DNA from: Bartonella gabonensis
Lineage (GTDB): Bacteria; Pseudomonadota; Alphaproteobacteria; Rhizobiales; Rhizobiaceae
DNA: 60,256 bases
Assembly: GCF_903679515.1 (NCBI RefSeq)
Contig: NZ_CAHOYM010000003.1
Coordinates: 1 to 60,256, forward strand
Direction: 5' to 3'
The notes below the pieces were generated by a model. That model saw only the letters and a list, made by a program, of their open reading frames with translations, did not search any database and was not told the DNA's origin. Positions 48,596 through 59,692 of the stretch are shown here, in pieces. Numbering within the stretch: position 1 is the stretch's first letter; each line of letters starts with the position of its first letter. The position numbers were made by a program, and so were the translations under genes.

Positions 48596-50791
48596 ATGTT
48601 CAAAACGCACAAGATAGAAATTGAATGGGCTGGGCGGCCGCTCACCCTTGAAACGGGGAAAATAGCGCGTCAAGCTGATGGTGCAGTGATTGCTACCTAT
48701 GGAGAAACCATTGTCTTAGCAACCGTTGTATCGGCAAAAAGCCCGAAACCAGACCAGGACTTTTTTCCACTCACCGTTAATTATCAAGAAAAATCCTATG
48801 CCGTTGGTCGAATACCTGGGGGCTATTTAAAACGAGAAAGTCGGCCAAGTGAAAATGAAACTTTGGTTTCACGTTTGATTGATCGTCCAATTCGTCCTCT
48901 CTTCGTTGATGGTTATAAAAATGATACACAAGTCATTGTTTCCGTTATACAGCATGATCTTGAAAATAATCCCGATATCCTTGCAATGATTGCCTCCTCT
49001 GCCGCATTGACCCTGTCAGGTGTTCCTTTCATGGGGCCTATAGCGGGGGCACGCGTTGGCTATTGTAACGGACAATATGTTCTCAATCCTCATATCGATG
49101 AAATGCCTGAATCAAAACTTGATCTTGTGGTTGCTGGAACAGAAAATGCTGTATTGATGGTTGAATCAGAAGCACAAGAATTACCAGAAGATATTATGTT
49201 GGGCGCTGTGATGTTTGGTCACAAAGGCTTTCAACCTGTCATTGATGCCATCATAAAGCTTGCTGAGGTGGCTGCAAAAGATCCTCGTGATTTTGTTCCT
49301 GAAGATCTTTCTGACCTGGAAAAAGCAATGCAGAAAATGGCCGAACAGGGTATACGAAAGGCCTACACAATTACCGATAAGCAAGAACGTTATGCCGCAA
49401 TTGATGCTCTAAAAATAGAAATCATCGATAAATTTATGCCAGCAACAGAAGAAGACTGTCAATTTAGTACAGATCAAATTGCAACCGTATTTAAACAGTT
49501 GCAAGCAAAAATTGTTCGCGGAAATATTCTTGATACAGGAAAACGTATTGATGGACGTAATCTTTCTACCGTGCGCCCTATCCAATCAGAAGTCAGTATT
49601 TTGCCCCGCACACATGGATCAGCACTCTTTACCCGCGGAGAAACACAAGCGATTGTCGTTGCAACCTTGGGAACTGGTGAAGATGAACAATATGTTGATG
49701 CCTTAACAGGGATGTATAAGGAAACATTCCTTCTCCATTACAATTTTCCACCATTTTCAGTAGGTGAAATAGGACGTCTTGGTTCTCCTGGTCGTCGTGA
49801 AATTGGACATGGGAAATTAGCATGGCGAGCAATTCATCCCATGTTGCCAACCAAAGAATCTTTTCCTTATACCATTCGTGCTGTCTCAGAAATTACTGAA
49901 TCCAATGGGTCTTCTTCTATGGCAACGGTTTGTGGAACGTCGCTTGCTCTTATGGATGCTGGTGTTCCTTTAGCACGCCCCGTTGCAGGTATTGCCATGG
50001 GCTTGATTAAAGAAGGAGAACGCTTTGCTGTTCTGTCTGATATCTTAGGAGATGAAGATCATCTTGGAGATATGGATTTTAAAGTTGCAGGAACAGAAAA
50101 TGGTATTACTGCTTTGCAAATGGATATAAAAATTGACGGTATTACCGAAGAAATTATGAAAATCGCACTTGAACAAGCCAAAGATGGACGAATTCATATC
50201 CTTAACGAAATGGCGAAAGCTTTAACCAGCGCACGCGCTGAGCTGAGTGAATTTTCTCCACGAATCGAAGTGATGAATATTGCTGTTGATAAAATCCGTG
50301 ATGTTATCGGCTCTGGTGGTAAAGTTATTCGCGAAATCGTGGAACAAACTGGAGCAAAAATTAATATTGAAGATGATGGTACCATTAAAATTGCTTCTGC
50401 TGATGCTAAAACCATTGAAGCAGCAAAACGCTGGATCCATTCTATTGTTGATGAGCCTGAAGTTGGCGCTATCTACCAAGGAACAGTTGTAAAAACTGCA
50501 GACTTTGGTGCATTTATAAATTTCTTTGGTTCTCGTGATGGGCTCGTTCATATCTCTCAACTGGCATCAGAACGCGTCACCAAAACAACTGATATTGTTA
50601 AGGAAGGTGATGAAGTTTGGGTTAAACTCATGGGCTTTGACGAGCGTGGAAAAGTTCGGTTATCAATGAAGGTCGTTGATCAAGAGACCGGAAAAGAAAT
50701 CAACGATGATCAATCGATGAAAGAGGAAAAGTGCATGGATAAAAAAAGGCACCCTGAAAATAAGCGCCACCGGAAGAAAAAAGAAGAGTAA
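48596..50791 (+). CDS. pnp: Polynucleotide phosphorylase
   Basis: The 731-residue phosphorolytic 3'-5' exoribonuclease is a core part of RNA decay. Two RNase PH domains are present ([53 protein letters not shown]), with [22 protein letters not shown] in the active second domain. KH ([22 protein letters not shown]) and S1 ([28 protein letters not shown]) follow. The C-terminal tail is short and very basic. AAGGAT precedes the ATG. A terminator follows. Confidence 0.97.
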   Translation: MFKTHKIEIEWAGRPLTLETGKIARQADGAVIATYGETIVLATVVSAKSPKPDQDFFPLTVNYQEKSYAVGRIPGGYLKRESRPSENETLVSRLIDRPIRPLFVDGYKNDTQVIVSVIQHDLENNPDILAMIASSAALTLSGVPFMGPIAGARVGYCNGQYVLNPHIDEMPESKLDLVVAGTENAVLMVESEAQELPEDIMLGAVMFGHKGFQPVIDAIIKLAEVAAKDPRDFVPEDLSDLEKAMQKMAEQGIRKAYTITDKQERYAAIDALKIEIIDKFMPATEEDCQFSTDQIATVFKQLQAKIVRGNILDTGKRIDGRNLSTVRPIQSEVSILPRTHGSALFTRGETQAIVVATLGTGEDEQYVDALTGMYKETFLLHYNFPPFSVGEIGRLGSPGRREIGHGKLAWRAIHPMLPTKESFPYTIRAVSEITESNGSSSMATVCGTSLALMDAGVPLARPVAGIAMGLIKEGERFAVLSDILGDEDHLGDMDFKVAGTENGITALQMDIKIDGITEEIMKIALEQAKDGRIHILNEMAKALTSARAELSEFSPRIEVMNIAVDKIRDVIGSGGKVIREIVEQTGAKINIEDDGTIKIASADAKTIEAAKRWIHSIVDEPEVGAIYQGTVVKTADFGAFINFFGSRDGLVHISQLASERVTKTTDIVKEGDEVWVKLMGFDERGKVRLSMKVVDQETGKEINDDQSMKEEKCMDKKRHPENKRHRKKKEE

Positions 50792-50815
50792 TCTTTTCTT
50801 CTTATCGTAATCATG

Positions 50816-50848
50816 AAATGCCATCCCAACATTGGAGTGGCATTTTTC
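50816..50848 (+). terminator. Terminator after pnp
   Basis: AAATGCCA (50816-50823) pairs with TGGCATTT (50838-50845), followed by TTTCTTT. It lies 24 bases past the pnp stop. Its 3' arm runs up to the presumed start of the next gene. Confidence 0.7.
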
Positions 50849-50849
50849 T

Positions 50850-51860
50850 TTGAAAGAACCATATGTGTTATCATTTTTACCTTTTGAAAATCATGCACTC
50901 CCTTATCCAGATCCAAACCAATGCTGGCTAAGTTTTGGTTTAACGGAGGTTCCTGCTCCCAAATGGGCGCAAAATTTAAAAGTTATCACGCCTTGGCGAC
51001 CAGATTTTTTAAAATTTGTCGATGCTCAATTTCACTGCTCTCCTCAAATAGATAAAACTCTCATTTACGATGGTGCACTTTTACACCTGAGCAAATATCG
51101 TGGTTTTAACCAAAATTGTTTCCTTGATTTATTAGAATGCGTTAAACCTAGTGGATGGATTGTGATCAGTGGAAATAAAACAGCTGGTGCTGCTTCAATG
51201 ATGAAATGGGTCAAAACAATTGTCCCCATAACCAATAAATTATCTAAAAATCATGGTCTCGTATTTTGGCTTCAAGTTCCTCCACAAATAGAGAAACAAA
51301 ATATTGCACAATTGCGCTCACCACCGCTTTCTTTTGATAAATTTCAAACCACTTCTGGTATGTTCTCACACGGTCGTATTGATCTAGGATCTGCTGCTCT
51401 TGCTTCTTATCTGCCCAAAGTTATTTCTGGGAAAACAGCTGATTTTGGAGCCAGCTGGGGCTATCTTTCTCATGTTGTACTTGAAAGCAATGTAAAACTT
51501 ACGACTCTTGATCTCTATGAAGCAGACTACAACGCTTTGAAAGCAGCAAAACAGCACCTTAAACCCATAACCGCCTCTTTTCCAATTCATTTTTATTGGC
51601 ATGACCTTGTGCATGAGCCTGTCACAAATCTGTATGACACAATCATTTCAAATCCACCATTTCACACACAACAAACAACAGATGTCTCCTTAGGAAAACA
51701 TTTTATTATAAATGCTGCAAAATGCCTAAGGCCAAGTGGCAGTCTACTTCTTGTTGCGAACCGCCACTTGCCCTATGAAACATTGTTAAAAGACATTTTC
51801 CGCACAGTGTTGATACATGAACAAGCCCATGGTTTCAAAATCATCGAAGCACGCCGATAA
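50850..51860 (+). CDS. rsmC: RsmC-like class I methyltransferase
   Basis: The roughly 336-residue protein resembles RsmC, which methylates G1207 of 16S rRNA. It has an inactive N-terminal methyltransferase-like half and a catalytic C-terminal half. The latter shows ADFGASWGYLSHVVLE (SAM loop), TTLDLYEADYNALKAAKQ, and IISNPPFHTQQTTDVSLGKHFI with the NPPF motif of base-amino methyltransferases. No in-frame ATG lies near the front, so TTG at 50850 is the probable start, with GGAG 11 bases upstream inside the pnp terminator. TTG at 50832 is less likely. It converges on hslU with an 18-base gap. Confidence 0.82.
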   Translation: MKEPYVLSFLPFENHALPYPDPNQCWLSFGLTEVPAPKWAQNLKVITPWRPDFLKFVDAQFHCSPQIDKTLIYDGALLHLSKYRGFNQNCFLDLLECVKPSGWIVISGNKTAGAASMMKWVKTIVPITNKLSKNHGLVFWLQVPPQIEKQNIAQLRSPPLSFDKFQTTSGMFSHGRIDLGSAALASYLPKVISGKTADFGASWGYLSHVVLESNVKLTTLDLYEADYNALKAAKQHLKPITASFPIHFYWHDLVHEPVTNLYDTIISNPPFHTQQTTDVSLGKHFIINAAKCLRPSGSLLLVANRHLPYETLLKDIFRTVLIHEQAHGFKIIEARR

Positions 51861-51878
51861 ATAAAACAAGCAATACTT

Positions 51879-53189
51879 CTAAAGAATAAAACGCGAAAGA
51901 TCGATATCAGCAGCAAGCTCTCCAATAGATTTTCTCACATAAGCAGCATCAATCTTAAATGATGTTCCAGCTTTATCTGGTGCCGTGAAAGAAATCTCAT
52001 CCAAAACGCGCTCCATCACCGTTTGCAAACGACGTGCGCCTATATTTTCAATCCTTGCATTTAAATCTACAGCAATATCTGCTAAAGCATCAATTGCATC
52101 ATCGGTAATTTCCAAATGAACCTCTTCTGTTGCCATAAGAGCAATATATTGTTTAATCAAACTTGCTTCTGGTTCTGTTAGAATGCGTCGCAAATCTTCC
52201 CTTGTTAAAGGGTTGAGCTCCACACGGATCGGCAAACGTCCTTGAAGTTCCGGTAATAAATCAGATGGCTTGGAAACATGAAATGCACCTGATGCAATAA
52301 AAAGAATATGATCTGTTTTGATTTGCCCATATTTTGTAGAAATTGTTGTTCCTTCCACCAAAGGCAAAAGATCACGTTGGACGCCCTCACGCGAAACAGC
52401 AACACTTCCCCCTCCATCCCTCGTTGCAATTTTATCAATCTCGTCGATAAAAACAATACCGTCATTTTCAGCAACACGAAGCGCTTCTTGAATAATTTGT
52501 TCCTGATCAAGGAGTTTTTCAGATTCATCATCAATGAGCGGTTTAAAAGCATCCCTTACTATCGTTTTACGGACTTTTGTACGACTGCCCATTTTGCCCA
52601 AAATATCGGATAAATTCATAATCCCCATTTGCGTCCCCGGCATACCAGGAATATCAAAGGTTGAAGCACTATTGCTGTTATTATCAGCTACTTCAATTTC
52701 AATCTCTTTCTCATCCAATTCACCTTCACGCAATTTTTTGCGAAAACTATTCCGAGTAGCTGGACTTGCTGTTTTTCCAACAAGAGCATCTAAAACGCGC
52801 TCTTCAGCATTCACGTGAGCCTTTTCTTTTATTTCATCGCGTTTTTTTTCACGCACAAGAGAAATGGCAATTTCAACAAGGTCTCGAATAATTTGCTCAA
52901 CATCGCGCCCCACATAACCAACTTCAGTAAATTTAGTCGCTTCTACTTTAACAAAAGGCGCTCCAGAAAGTTTTGCTAATCGACGTGCGATCCCTGTTTT
53001 ACCAACACCTGTTGGCCCTATCATTAAAATATTTTTTGGCATAACCTCTTCACGCATCGGCTCATCAAGCTGTTGTCTACGCCACCGATTACGCAGTGCA
53101 ATAGCTACAGAACGTTTGGCATCATTTTGGCCAATAATAAAACGATCAAGTTCAGAAACAGTCTCACGAGGGGAAAATACAACACACAT
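51879..53189 (-). CDS. hslU: ATP-dependent protease ATPase subunit HslU
   Basis: The 436-residue AAA+ unfoldase feeds HslV. The N-terminus [34 protein letters not shown] is the family signature. Walker A is GPTGVGKT (58-65) and Walker B is [11 protein letters not shown]. The insertion I domain carries SKLRE-like charged sequence (about 130-240), the sensor [20 protein letters not shown] lies near the end, and the C-terminus LSRFIL docks into HslV. Its ATG follows the hslV stop without a gap. Confidence 0.97.
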   Translation of the reverse strand: MCVVFSPRETVSELDRFIIGQNDAKRSVAIALRNRWRRQQLDEPMREEVMPKNILMIGPTGVGKTGIARRLAKLSGAPFVKVEATKFTEVGYVGRDVEQIIRDLVEIAISLVREKKRDEIKEKAHVNAEERVLDALVGKTASPATRNSFRKKLREGELDEKEIEIEVADNNSNSASTFDIPGMPGTQMGIMNLSDILGKMGSRTKVRKTIVRDAFKPLIDDESEKLLDQEQIIQEALRVAENDGIVFIDEIDKIATRDGGGSVAVSREGVQRDLLPLVEGTTISTKYGQIKTDHILFIASGAFHVSKPSDLLPELQGRLPIRVELNPLTREDLRRILTEPEASLIKQYIALMATEEVHLEITDDAIDALADIAVDLNARIENIGARRLQTVMERVLDEISFTAPDKAGTSFKIDAAYVRKSIGELAADIDLSRFIL

Positions 53190-53771
53190 TTAAATAGCTT
53201 TCTCTAAAGAAGATAATTCTGCATCCAATGTTTCAATCGTAAAACGATCATTGGTGTAAACACAAATTTTAGCGGCAATAGCCATAGCTTTACGGGCAAT
53301 GGTCTCGGCATCCAAATCCAAATCCATCAGTGCCCGCGCTGCTGAAAGAGCAAAATTTCCTCCAGAGCCAATGGCCATAACCCCATCTTCTGGTTCTAAG
53401 ACATCACCAAGCCCTGTTAGAGCTAAAGTTACTTTCTTATCAGCCACGAGCATCATAGCTTCAAGACGACGCAAATAGCGATCTGTTCGCCAATCCTTTG
53501 CAAGTTCTACACATGCGCGCATAAGCTGATCAGGATATTGCTCAAGCTTTGTTTCCAATCTTTCCAGTAATGTGAAAGCATCTGCTGTAGCACCTGCAAA
53601 ACCAGCAATAACCACTCCGCTCTTCCCAAGACGACGGACTTTACGCGCATTGCCTTTCATAATCGTCTGTCCAAGAGAGACCTGACCGTCGCCAGCCATT
53701 ACGACTTTGTCACCTTTTCGTACTGTAATAATCGTTGTACCATACATTATGTCTGGCTTATGTTCTGTCAT
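53190..53771 (-). CDS. hslV: ATP-dependent protease subunit HslV
   Basis: The 193-residue threonine protease subunit is proteasome beta-like. The start is the ATG at 53771, preceded by AAGGAG; a longer frame to 53822 is rejected. The propeptide of 11 residues ends MYG, exposing TTIITVRKG, so Thr12 becomes the catalytic N-terminal threonine. [28 protein letters not shown] and [16 protein letters not shown] are the expected signatures. It forms a two-gene operon with hslU. Confidence 0.97.
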   Translation of the reverse strand: MTEHKPDIMYGTTIITVRKGDKVVMAGDGQVSLGQTIMKGNARKVRRLGKSGVVIAGFAGATADAFTLLERLETKLEQYPDQLMRACVELAKDWRTDRYLRRLEAMMLVADKKVTLALTGLGDVLEPEDGVMAIGSGGNFALSAARALMDLDLDAETIARKAMAIAAKICVYTNDRFTIETLDAELSSLEKAI

Positions 53772-53988
53772 AAGGAGACTCCTTAATATTACTTTTCTTT
53801 TTAATATTATCTTTTCATACAATGTAAAACTAAATTACTATTGTCCTATTTAAGAACATATACAGAAAAACACAATGATTCAGCATCAATCAATTTGTTG
53901 AAATTGAAAAAATGATATTATTGTTGTCAATATAAATTACTGCTAAATAGCTTTATGTAAACAGTTTGTGCCTTTATAGAGGAAAATT

Positions 53989-54978
53989 ATGAAAAAAATA
54001 GCTATAGGAACCTTAGGTGGAACAATTGCAATGACCGCTGATCGTTTTGGCCATATGCAACCAACTTTAACCTCAGATAACCTCATAAAAAGTGTTCCTG
54101 ATTTAAATAACATTGCTGATATTCATGCACAAACATTAATGCAAATACCAAGTGGATCTTTATCTTTTCAAATTCTCTTTGAAATAATCGAGTGGGCAAA
54201 ACAACAAATAAATGCTGGCGCAGACGGAATTGTTTTAACGCAAGGGACTGATACTCTGGAAGAAACAGCTTTTTTTCTTTCTCTTTATTGGAAGGAAACT
54301 GAACCACTCATCATAACCGGTGCTATGCGTATGCCTCATGAAGCAGGCGCTGATGGTCCCGCTAATATTTTAGCAGCAACGCGTGTCGCAGCCGCCCCAA
54401 AAAGTTATAATAGAGGCGTTCTCGTTGTCATCAATGATACGATTCATTCACCTTATTGGCTCTATAAAAGCCATACCGTCAAAGTTGAAACATTTCAATC
54501 AGGTCTCGTAGGTATTGTAGGAACTATTTTAGAAGGAAAACTCATTTATTTCAATGACAAAAAATTTTTCCCGACAACGTTTGATCTTCCCCAAAACTAC
54601 GATCATCAAATTGCACTGCTCTATTCCTCTTTATCATCTGATGCACAATTAATGAAACTCTGCCTTGAAAGTGGGTCTTATGCTGGACTTGTTATCGCTG
54701 GTTTTGGTGCAGGACATTGTAGTTTTCAAGAAGCAGACCTTGTACAACAGTACGCAAAAAAAATACCAATTATTATTGCTAGTCGTTGTTGTAATGGCTC
54801 AACAACTCGTATAACTTATGGCTATAAAGGTTCAGAAATCGATATGATTGCTTCGGGTGCTCTCATGTCTGGTTATTTATCAGCCGTAAAAGCGCGGCTC
54901 CTTTTATGGGCTTTTTTAGCACAAGGACACTCGTTGGCACAAATCCGTGCACATTGGAAAGACTGGACGATAAGTTAA
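53989..54978 (+). CDS. L-asparaginase (bacterial type I/II family)
   Basis: The 329-residue enzyme hydrolyses asparagine to aspartate and ammonia. The first catalytic threonine lies in GTLGGTIAM (T12) and the second in VLTQGTDTLEETAF; ITGAMRMPHEAGADGPAN is also conserved. No signal peptide is visible, so it is probably cytoplasmic. AGAGGAAAA lies just before the ATG. It stands apart from its neighbours, with 166 bases between it and the divergent hslV gene. Asparagine is inferred as substrate; glutamine activity cannot be excluded. Confidence 0.88.
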   Translation: MKKIAIGTLGGTIAMTADRFGHMQPTLTSDNLIKSVPDLNNIADIHAQTLMQIPSGSLSFQILFEIIEWAKQQINAGADGIVLTQGTDTLEETAFFLSLYWKETEPLIITGAMRMPHEAGADGPANILAATRVAAAPKSYNRGVLVVINDTIHSPYWLYKSHTVKVETFQSGLVGIVGTILEGKLIYFNDKKFFPTTFDLPQNYDHQIALLYSSLSSDAQLMKLCLESGSYAGLVIAGFGAGHCSFQEADLVQQYAKKIPIIIASRCCNGSTTRITYGYKGSEIDMIASGALMSGYLSAVKARLLLWAFLAQGHSLAQIRAHWKDWTIS

Positions 54979-55050
54979 TAAATTGAATACAAAACATCAC
55001 CTATCCGCTCTTCATCAATTGCTGCGGCAAAAAATTCTCGATAAATAAAA

Positions 55051-56049
55051 ATGATTGATACGACTATACAAAAAATTAATCAGGAAGATAATTTGGTCAA
55101 ATCCATTTCTGACCGATATTCACCCTATCGTGTTTTTACAGCACAAGAATGGTCAGAGTTTCGTGCGGACACACCTCTTACTTTGACTTTTGATGAAATT
55201 AAGCGTTTACGCTCTATTGATGATCCTATCGATCTTGAAGAAGTGCAACGCATTTATCTTTCCTTATCGCGTCTGCTTTCATGCCATGTTGAAGCAGTAC
55301 AAGAACTTTTTCACAAACGTCGACAGTTTCTCCATCAAGAAGAGAGTCAAAAAACGCCCTTTATTATTGGAATTGCTGGTTCTGTAGCAGTAGGAAAATC
55401 AACCACCGCTCGCATCCTTCAAGAATTGTTGAAACGTTGGACATCTAGCCTTAAAGTTGATCTGATCACAACAGATGGTTTTCTCTACCCTAATGCTGTC
55501 TTACAGAAAAAAAATCGTATGAATCGTAAAGGTTTCCCAGATTCTTATGATATCAAAAAATTGCTGAATTTCCTTTCTGCTATAAAAGCTGGTATTGGCA
55601 ATGTTAGCGCTCCACTTTATTCGCATATGACCTATGATGTTCTGGAAAATAAAACCATTACCATTAACCATCCTGATATCTTAATTATTGAAGGTATTAA
55701 TGTCCTGCAAGTCAGTGACCTTCCTAAAGACGGAAAAGTTATTCCTTTTGTTTCAGACTTTTTTGATTTCTCAATTTATGTAGATGCTGAAACAGAAATC
55801 ATTCGACACTGGTATTTAGAGCGTTTTAAACGTTTACGTAAAACAGCTTTTCAAAATCCTGAATCCTATTTTCATCGTTATGCACTCCTATGTGAAGAGG
55901 AATCCTTAAAAATCGCTGAAAATATCTGGCAAACGATTAATTTAAAAAATTTACAAGAAAATATATTACCAACACGACCACGGTCCAATCTCATTCTACG
56001 CAAGGGAAAAAATCATTTGGTCGAGTATGTCGCACTTAGACGACTATAA
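55051..56049 (+). CDS. coaA: Type I pantothenate kinase
   Basis: The 332-residue kinase catalyses the first step of coenzyme A synthesis. It has [23 protein letters not shown], the P-loop GSVAVGKS (110-117), [21 protein letters not shown] and YSHMTYDVL, then [12 protein letters not shown] and [17 protein letters not shown]. This is the CoA-inhibited prokaryotic type and the length matches. The next gene begins 13 bases after its stop. Confidence 0.96.
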   Translation: MIDTTIQKINQEDNLVKSISDRYSPYRVFTAQEWSEFRADTPLTLTFDEIKRLRSIDDPIDLEEVQRIYLSLSRLLSCHVEAVQELFHKRRQFLHQEESQKTPFIIGIAGSVAVGKSTTARILQELLKRWTSSLKVDLITTDGFLYPNAVLQKKNRMNRKGFPDSYDIKKLLNFLSAIKAGIGNVSAPLYSHMTYDVLENKTITINHPDILIIEGINVLQVSDLPKDGKVIPFVSDFFDFSIYVDAETEIIRHWYLERFKRLRKTAFQNPESYFHRYALLCEEESLKIAENIWQTINLKNLQENILPTRPRSNLILRKGKNHLVEYVALRRL

Positions 56050-56062
56050 GGAACTCACAACT

Positions 56063-57436
56063 ATGCAACAGCGCTCCATTCATTTTAGTTCAATGCGTAT
56101 CGATACCAGTTGCCCTATCATCTTGGTAAGTCAAAGAAATCTTGCCAACTTATCACTTGATGCATCAACAAAAGCATGGATAAAAGTTAACGATTTTACT
56201 AGCAAAGCAGGACAAATACTCTTTGTTCCTCACGAAACGGGACATTTAAAAAAAGTTTTATTTGGAATTGGCAATGGGAACGATCCCTTTATCACAGGAC
56301 TGCTTGCTCAAAAACTTCCTGCTGGTCACTGGCATTTAGAAGGTGAAACCTCTGATGAAATAAATACCTATCTTGGATTGGCACTGGGGAGCTATCAATT
56401 TAATCGTTATCGCCAAAACTGTTCCTCCAAAACATTGTCGATCTATGTCAATGATGCAGTTGATTTTGATGAGCTCCAACGTATTTATGAAGCTGTCTTT
56501 TTCGTCCGTGATCTCATCAATATTCCAGCCAATGATATGACCCCTGATACTCTTGAAAAAGAAGCACGACAGCTAGGCAAAACATACGGCGCTCATATCA
56601 GAAGTATTTGTGGAGATGATCTCTTAACCCATAACTTTCCAATGATTCATGCCGTAGGACGAGCAGGTAGTACCGCACCACGACTCATTGAACTGCACTG
56701 GGGGCAAGACCATCATCCTAAAATAACGTTGGTAGGCAAAGGTGTAACTTTTGATACAGGGGGACTGGATATTAAATCAGCCAATAACATGTTGCTTATG
56801 AAAAAGGACATGGGGGGTGGAGCACATGTTTTGGGATTAGCTAAACTTATCATGGACGCAAAATTGCCTTTCCGTCTACGTGTTTTGATTCCAGCTGTAG
56901 AAAATGCAATTTCTGCGAATGCTTACCGACCAGGTGATATTCTCAAAAGTCGTAAAGGTTTAAGTGTTGAAGTTGGCAACACAGATGCTGAAGGACGACT
57001 TATCCTTGCTGATGCACTCGCCTATGGTGATGAAGAAAGTCCACAATTTATGCTTTGTATGGCTACTTTAACAGGGGCAGCGCGTATAGCATTAGGACCA
57101 GATCTTCCCGCATTTTATTGTAATGATTCACTATGGGCACAACAAATTTCTGAATCTTCTCACGCTGTTTTCGATCCGCTTTGGCAAATGCCTCTTTGGA
57201 AACCTTACCAAGAAATGTTACCATCACCAATTGCTGACCTTAACAATGTAACTGGAAATAACTTTGCTGGTTCTATAGTTGCCGCTTTATTTCTTAACTC
57301 TTTTGTTGAAAAAACTAAATATTTTGCGCATTTTGATCTCTATGGCTGGATTCCAAAAGAAAAACCAGGGTTTCCTACTGGTGGATCTGCACAAACTATT
57401 CGTGCTCTTTATAATCTGTTTAAAAGCAAAAATTAG
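56063..57436 (+). CDS. M17 leucyl aminopeptidase family protein
   Basis: The 457-residue dimetal aminopeptidase has VGKGVTFDTGGLDIKSANNM (catalytic Lys226 and metal Asp), MKKDMGGGAHVLG and the signature NTDAEGRL (306-313). Its N-terminal domain is short and unlike PepA, closer to PepB-like forms in rhizobia. The ATG at 56063 with AAGGA upstream is chosen over one at 56027 inside coaA. It presumably degrades peptides; an NlpC/P60 endopeptidase gene follows, which suggests recycling of wall peptides. Confidence 0.9.
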   Translation: MQQRSIHFSSMRIDTSCPIILVSQRNLANLSLDASTKAWIKVNDFTSKAGQILFVPHETGHLKKVLFGIGNGNDPFITGLLAQKLPAGHWHLEGETSDEINTYLGLALGSYQFNRYRQNCSSKTLSIYVNDAVDFDELQRIYEAVFFVRDLINIPANDMTPDTLEKEARQLGKTYGAHIRSICGDDLLTHNFPMIHAVGRAGSTAPRLIELHWGQDHHPKITLVGKGVTFDTGGLDIKSANNMLLMKKDMGGGAHVLGLAKLIMDAKLPFRLRVLIPAVENAISANAYRPGDILKSRKGLSVEVGNTDAEGRLILADALAYGDEESPQFMLCMATLTGAARIALGPDLPAFYCNDSLWAQQISESSHAVFDPLWQMPLWKPYQEMLPSPIADLNNVTGNNFAGSIVAALFLNSFVEKTKYFAHFDLYGWIPKEKPGFPTGGSAQTIRALYNLFKSKN

Positions 57437-57588
57437 TCACAAAATTTCCACAAATATAGACAATTTTAAACCCTCAGAGAAATTGTCTTATCACTTTAAA
57501 TTGTGTTCTGTATTTTATTTAAAGATGAGCGGTTCTACCTGTAAAACTGTTGTAAACCTATTTAAAGATAAAAATGGAAGGTAAATGA

Positions 57589-58455
57589 ATGGTCTCTATA
57601 GATCCAAGATTAAATGCGTTCAGAGAAGATCTAGCAGACAAACGTCTTGAAGGGAAAGTTATAGCACAACGCTTTGTGCAAGGTGAAAAAAGACGTGTTA
57701 ATGTACCTGTCACTGGACTTTTTAAAGAAAATAATAAAAAAAGTGAAAGACAAACAGAGTGTTTATTGGGAGAAGAGCTTCTTATCTTTGAACACGGAGA
57801 AACAATGTCGTGGGGGCAATCCCTCAAAGATAATTATGTTGGCTATATTGATACAACAGTGCTTTGTACATCAACTGTCAAACAAACACATGTCGTTTCA
57901 GTACCACGAACTTTTCAATATTTTCAAGCTGATTTGCGTGGACCAATGGAATATCCTCTATCCATGGGAAGTAAAGTAAGTGTTGTTGATGAAGTTGAAA
58001 TCCGTAAAACCATGTATTCTATACTTGAAGACGGGAAAGCAATCATTAGCAATCACCTTAGCCCCATTGAGCATGACTATAAAGATTATGTTGCCGTTGC
58101 TGAAATGTTTATCCAGACGCCTTACCTTTGGGGTGGAACCAGTGGCTTTGGACTTGATTGCTCAGGAATCATCCAACTTTCTATGATGATGACCGGTCAA
58201 AGGGTTTTACGCGATACTTATATGCAGCGGGAAACTATAGGACATCAACTCTCAGATTGTGATAAACTTCAAAGAGGTGATTTGATTTTTTGGCAAGGTC
58301 ATGCTGCCATTATGGTTGATCATGAAAATATCATCCATGCAAATGGCTTCTCTATGGATGTTATAATCGAGCCACTTGAAGAAGTCATTACACGTATTGC
58401 TGAAAAATATCAACGATATCCCATCGCAAAACGCCGTCCGATTCAAAAAACTTAA
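57589..58455 (+). CDS. NlpC/P60 family peptidoglycan endopeptidase
   Basis: The 288-residue protein has SH3-like N-terminal parts (about residues 25-145) and a C-terminal NlpC/P60 domain. The triad is visible: Cys191 in FGLDCSGIIQLS, His238 in WQGHAAIMVD and His250 in NIIHANG. YLWGGTSGFG is the usual lead-in. No signal peptide is present, so it may act on recycled muropeptides in the cytoplasm, cutting gamma-D-glutamyl to diamino acid bonds. AAGG precedes the ATG. Pairing with an M17 aminopeptidase is common in Rhizobiales. Confidence 0.9.
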   Translation: MVSIDPRLNAFREDLADKRLEGKVIAQRFVQGEKRRVNVPVTGLFKENNKKSERQTECLLGEELLIFEHGETMSWGQSLKDNYVGYIDTTVLCTSTVKQTHVVSVPRTFQYFQADLRGPMEYPLSMGSKVSVVDEVEIRKTMYSILEDGKAIISNHLSPIEHDYKDYVAVAEMFIQTPYLWGGTSGFGLDCSGIIQLSMMMTGQRVLRDTYMQRETIGHQLSDCDKLQRGDLIFWQGHAAIMVDHENIIHANGFSMDVIIEPLEEVITRIAEKYQRYPIAKRRPIQKT

Positions 58456-58465
58456 TACACCCCCT

Positions 58466-58496
58466 ATAAAAAATCATTCATTGAATGTTTTTTTAT
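58466..58496 (+). terminator. Possible terminator after the NlpC/P60 gene
   Basis: AAAAAATCATT and AATGTTTTTT flank a short loop, giving an A/T-rich hairpin with a T run about 10 bases past the stop. The stem is weak. Confidence 0.4.
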
Positions 58497-59152
58497 ATTT
58501 AATCGTTCATTAGCAGTATATTTTATTTATTTTAAAATTGTTTTTCAAATTACACACCATTCTTTTTACGTTATTGAAACTTTTTTGATTGAAAAATCTT
58601 AGAACATCAAGAGAAAAAAGGACAATTTATGATTATAAAATAATATATTATTATACTAAATGTATTATGAGGGCGCTTAAATTATTGGTTATGTAAAATA
58701 ATCTCTCATAACAAACTCAAAGCATTTTATTTTAGAGAATCTTTTGAAATTTTTCCTATTATCAATATCTCATGAAATAAATGCTCATGATATCTCTTAA
58801 GTGCCCCAAACCCAACTCACAACAATGCGCATAAAAAGCATAAATCCATTATCTTTCACCATTTTATGCTTATGAAACGTGCAAAGCCACCGTTATAAAT
58901 TTTGTCAATTCTCAATGTTGCAATAACCCCTTAGCTATTAGAGAGCATTCTTTCAGCACGAAGTGCATATCTTTCTTAAATCGTTTTACCACAATAGCTC
59001 TCTCCGCTTGGAAAGAGCAAAAGACGTGGTTTTGATTGATTGAGCATGGAATGAATGTTAAATAGGAAAATTTTACAGAACTGTGCTTGTTCATTTAATA
59101 TAAAATTATAAATAACTATTTATATTTAAACAATTTTTCCTTCTTATACACA
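58497..59152. other. Intergenic region
   Basis: About 650 AT-rich bases between converging genes. A 60-codon minus-strand frame at 58912-59094 has no ribosome site and no recognisable content. I see no RNA gene. Confidence 0.4.
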
Positions 59153-59566
59153 TTAAAGAAGATGATTTTTTAATACCTTAACCAATGGTTTATCAGCATC
59201 AGGCATAGGATATTTATCAAGATCATTCATAAAAACCCATTCTAAATTTTGCCCTTCTCGTCCTTGCGCAAATCCCTCATAATGGTCACAAAGATACAAC
59301 GGCATTAAGAGGTGAAATGTTGTATAGCTATGGCTCGCAAACGTTAAAGGGTGTAAATTATTTGCTTGAACATACACACCAAGCTCTTCTTCTAGTTCAC
59401 GAATCAATGAGATTTCTGGGATTTCACCTTGCTCAACCTTTCCACCGGGAAACTCCCATAAACCAGCCAGCGATTTTCCTTCAGGCCGCTTGGTAAGCAA
59501 AACACGATTATTTTTATCTAACAGTGCGCAGGCTACAACAAGAAGAAGGGGACTTTTTATACCCAT
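59153..59566 (-). CDS. mutT: 8-oxo-dGTP diphosphatase (MutT, Nudix family)
   Basis: The 137-residue Nudix hydrolase cleans oxidised dGTP from the nucleotide pool. The full Nudix box GX5EX7REUXEEXGU is present from GKVEQGEIPE to RELEEELGV. LAGLWEFPGGK precedes it and LEWVFMNDLDKYPMPDADKPLV closes the protein, matching MutT. The ATG at 59566 follows GGAGAG; a TTG at 59578 is rejected. It follows argJ on the same strand after 126 bases, a common alphaproteobacterial order. Confidence 0.93.
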   Translation of the reverse strand: MGIKSPLLLVVACALLDKNNRVLLTKRPEGKSLAGLWEFPGGKVEQGEIPEISLIRELEEELGVYVQANNLHPLTFASHSYTTFHLLMPLYLCDHYEGFAQGREGQNLEWVFMNDLDKYPMPDADKPLVKVLKNHLL

Positions 59567-59692
59567 ATTACTCTCCAATGAGAATATAACTGTCTCTTTA
59601 ATTATATTCCTTTAGCTTAAAAAAGAATTCACATATTTCATTCTCTTTAAAAAAATAATAGGCTGACCTATTTCCTATAGAGAGTGTATCCG

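Noticed and set aside
53772-53822. An upstream N-terminal extension of hslV
   Set aside because: The short propeptide and ribosome site fit the ATG at 53771; a longer leader would not suit the threonine protease processing.
58912-59094. A 60-codon minus-strand frame in the gap before mutT
   Set aside because: It has no ribosome site and no family resemblance; it could be a relic but there is nothing to support a gene.
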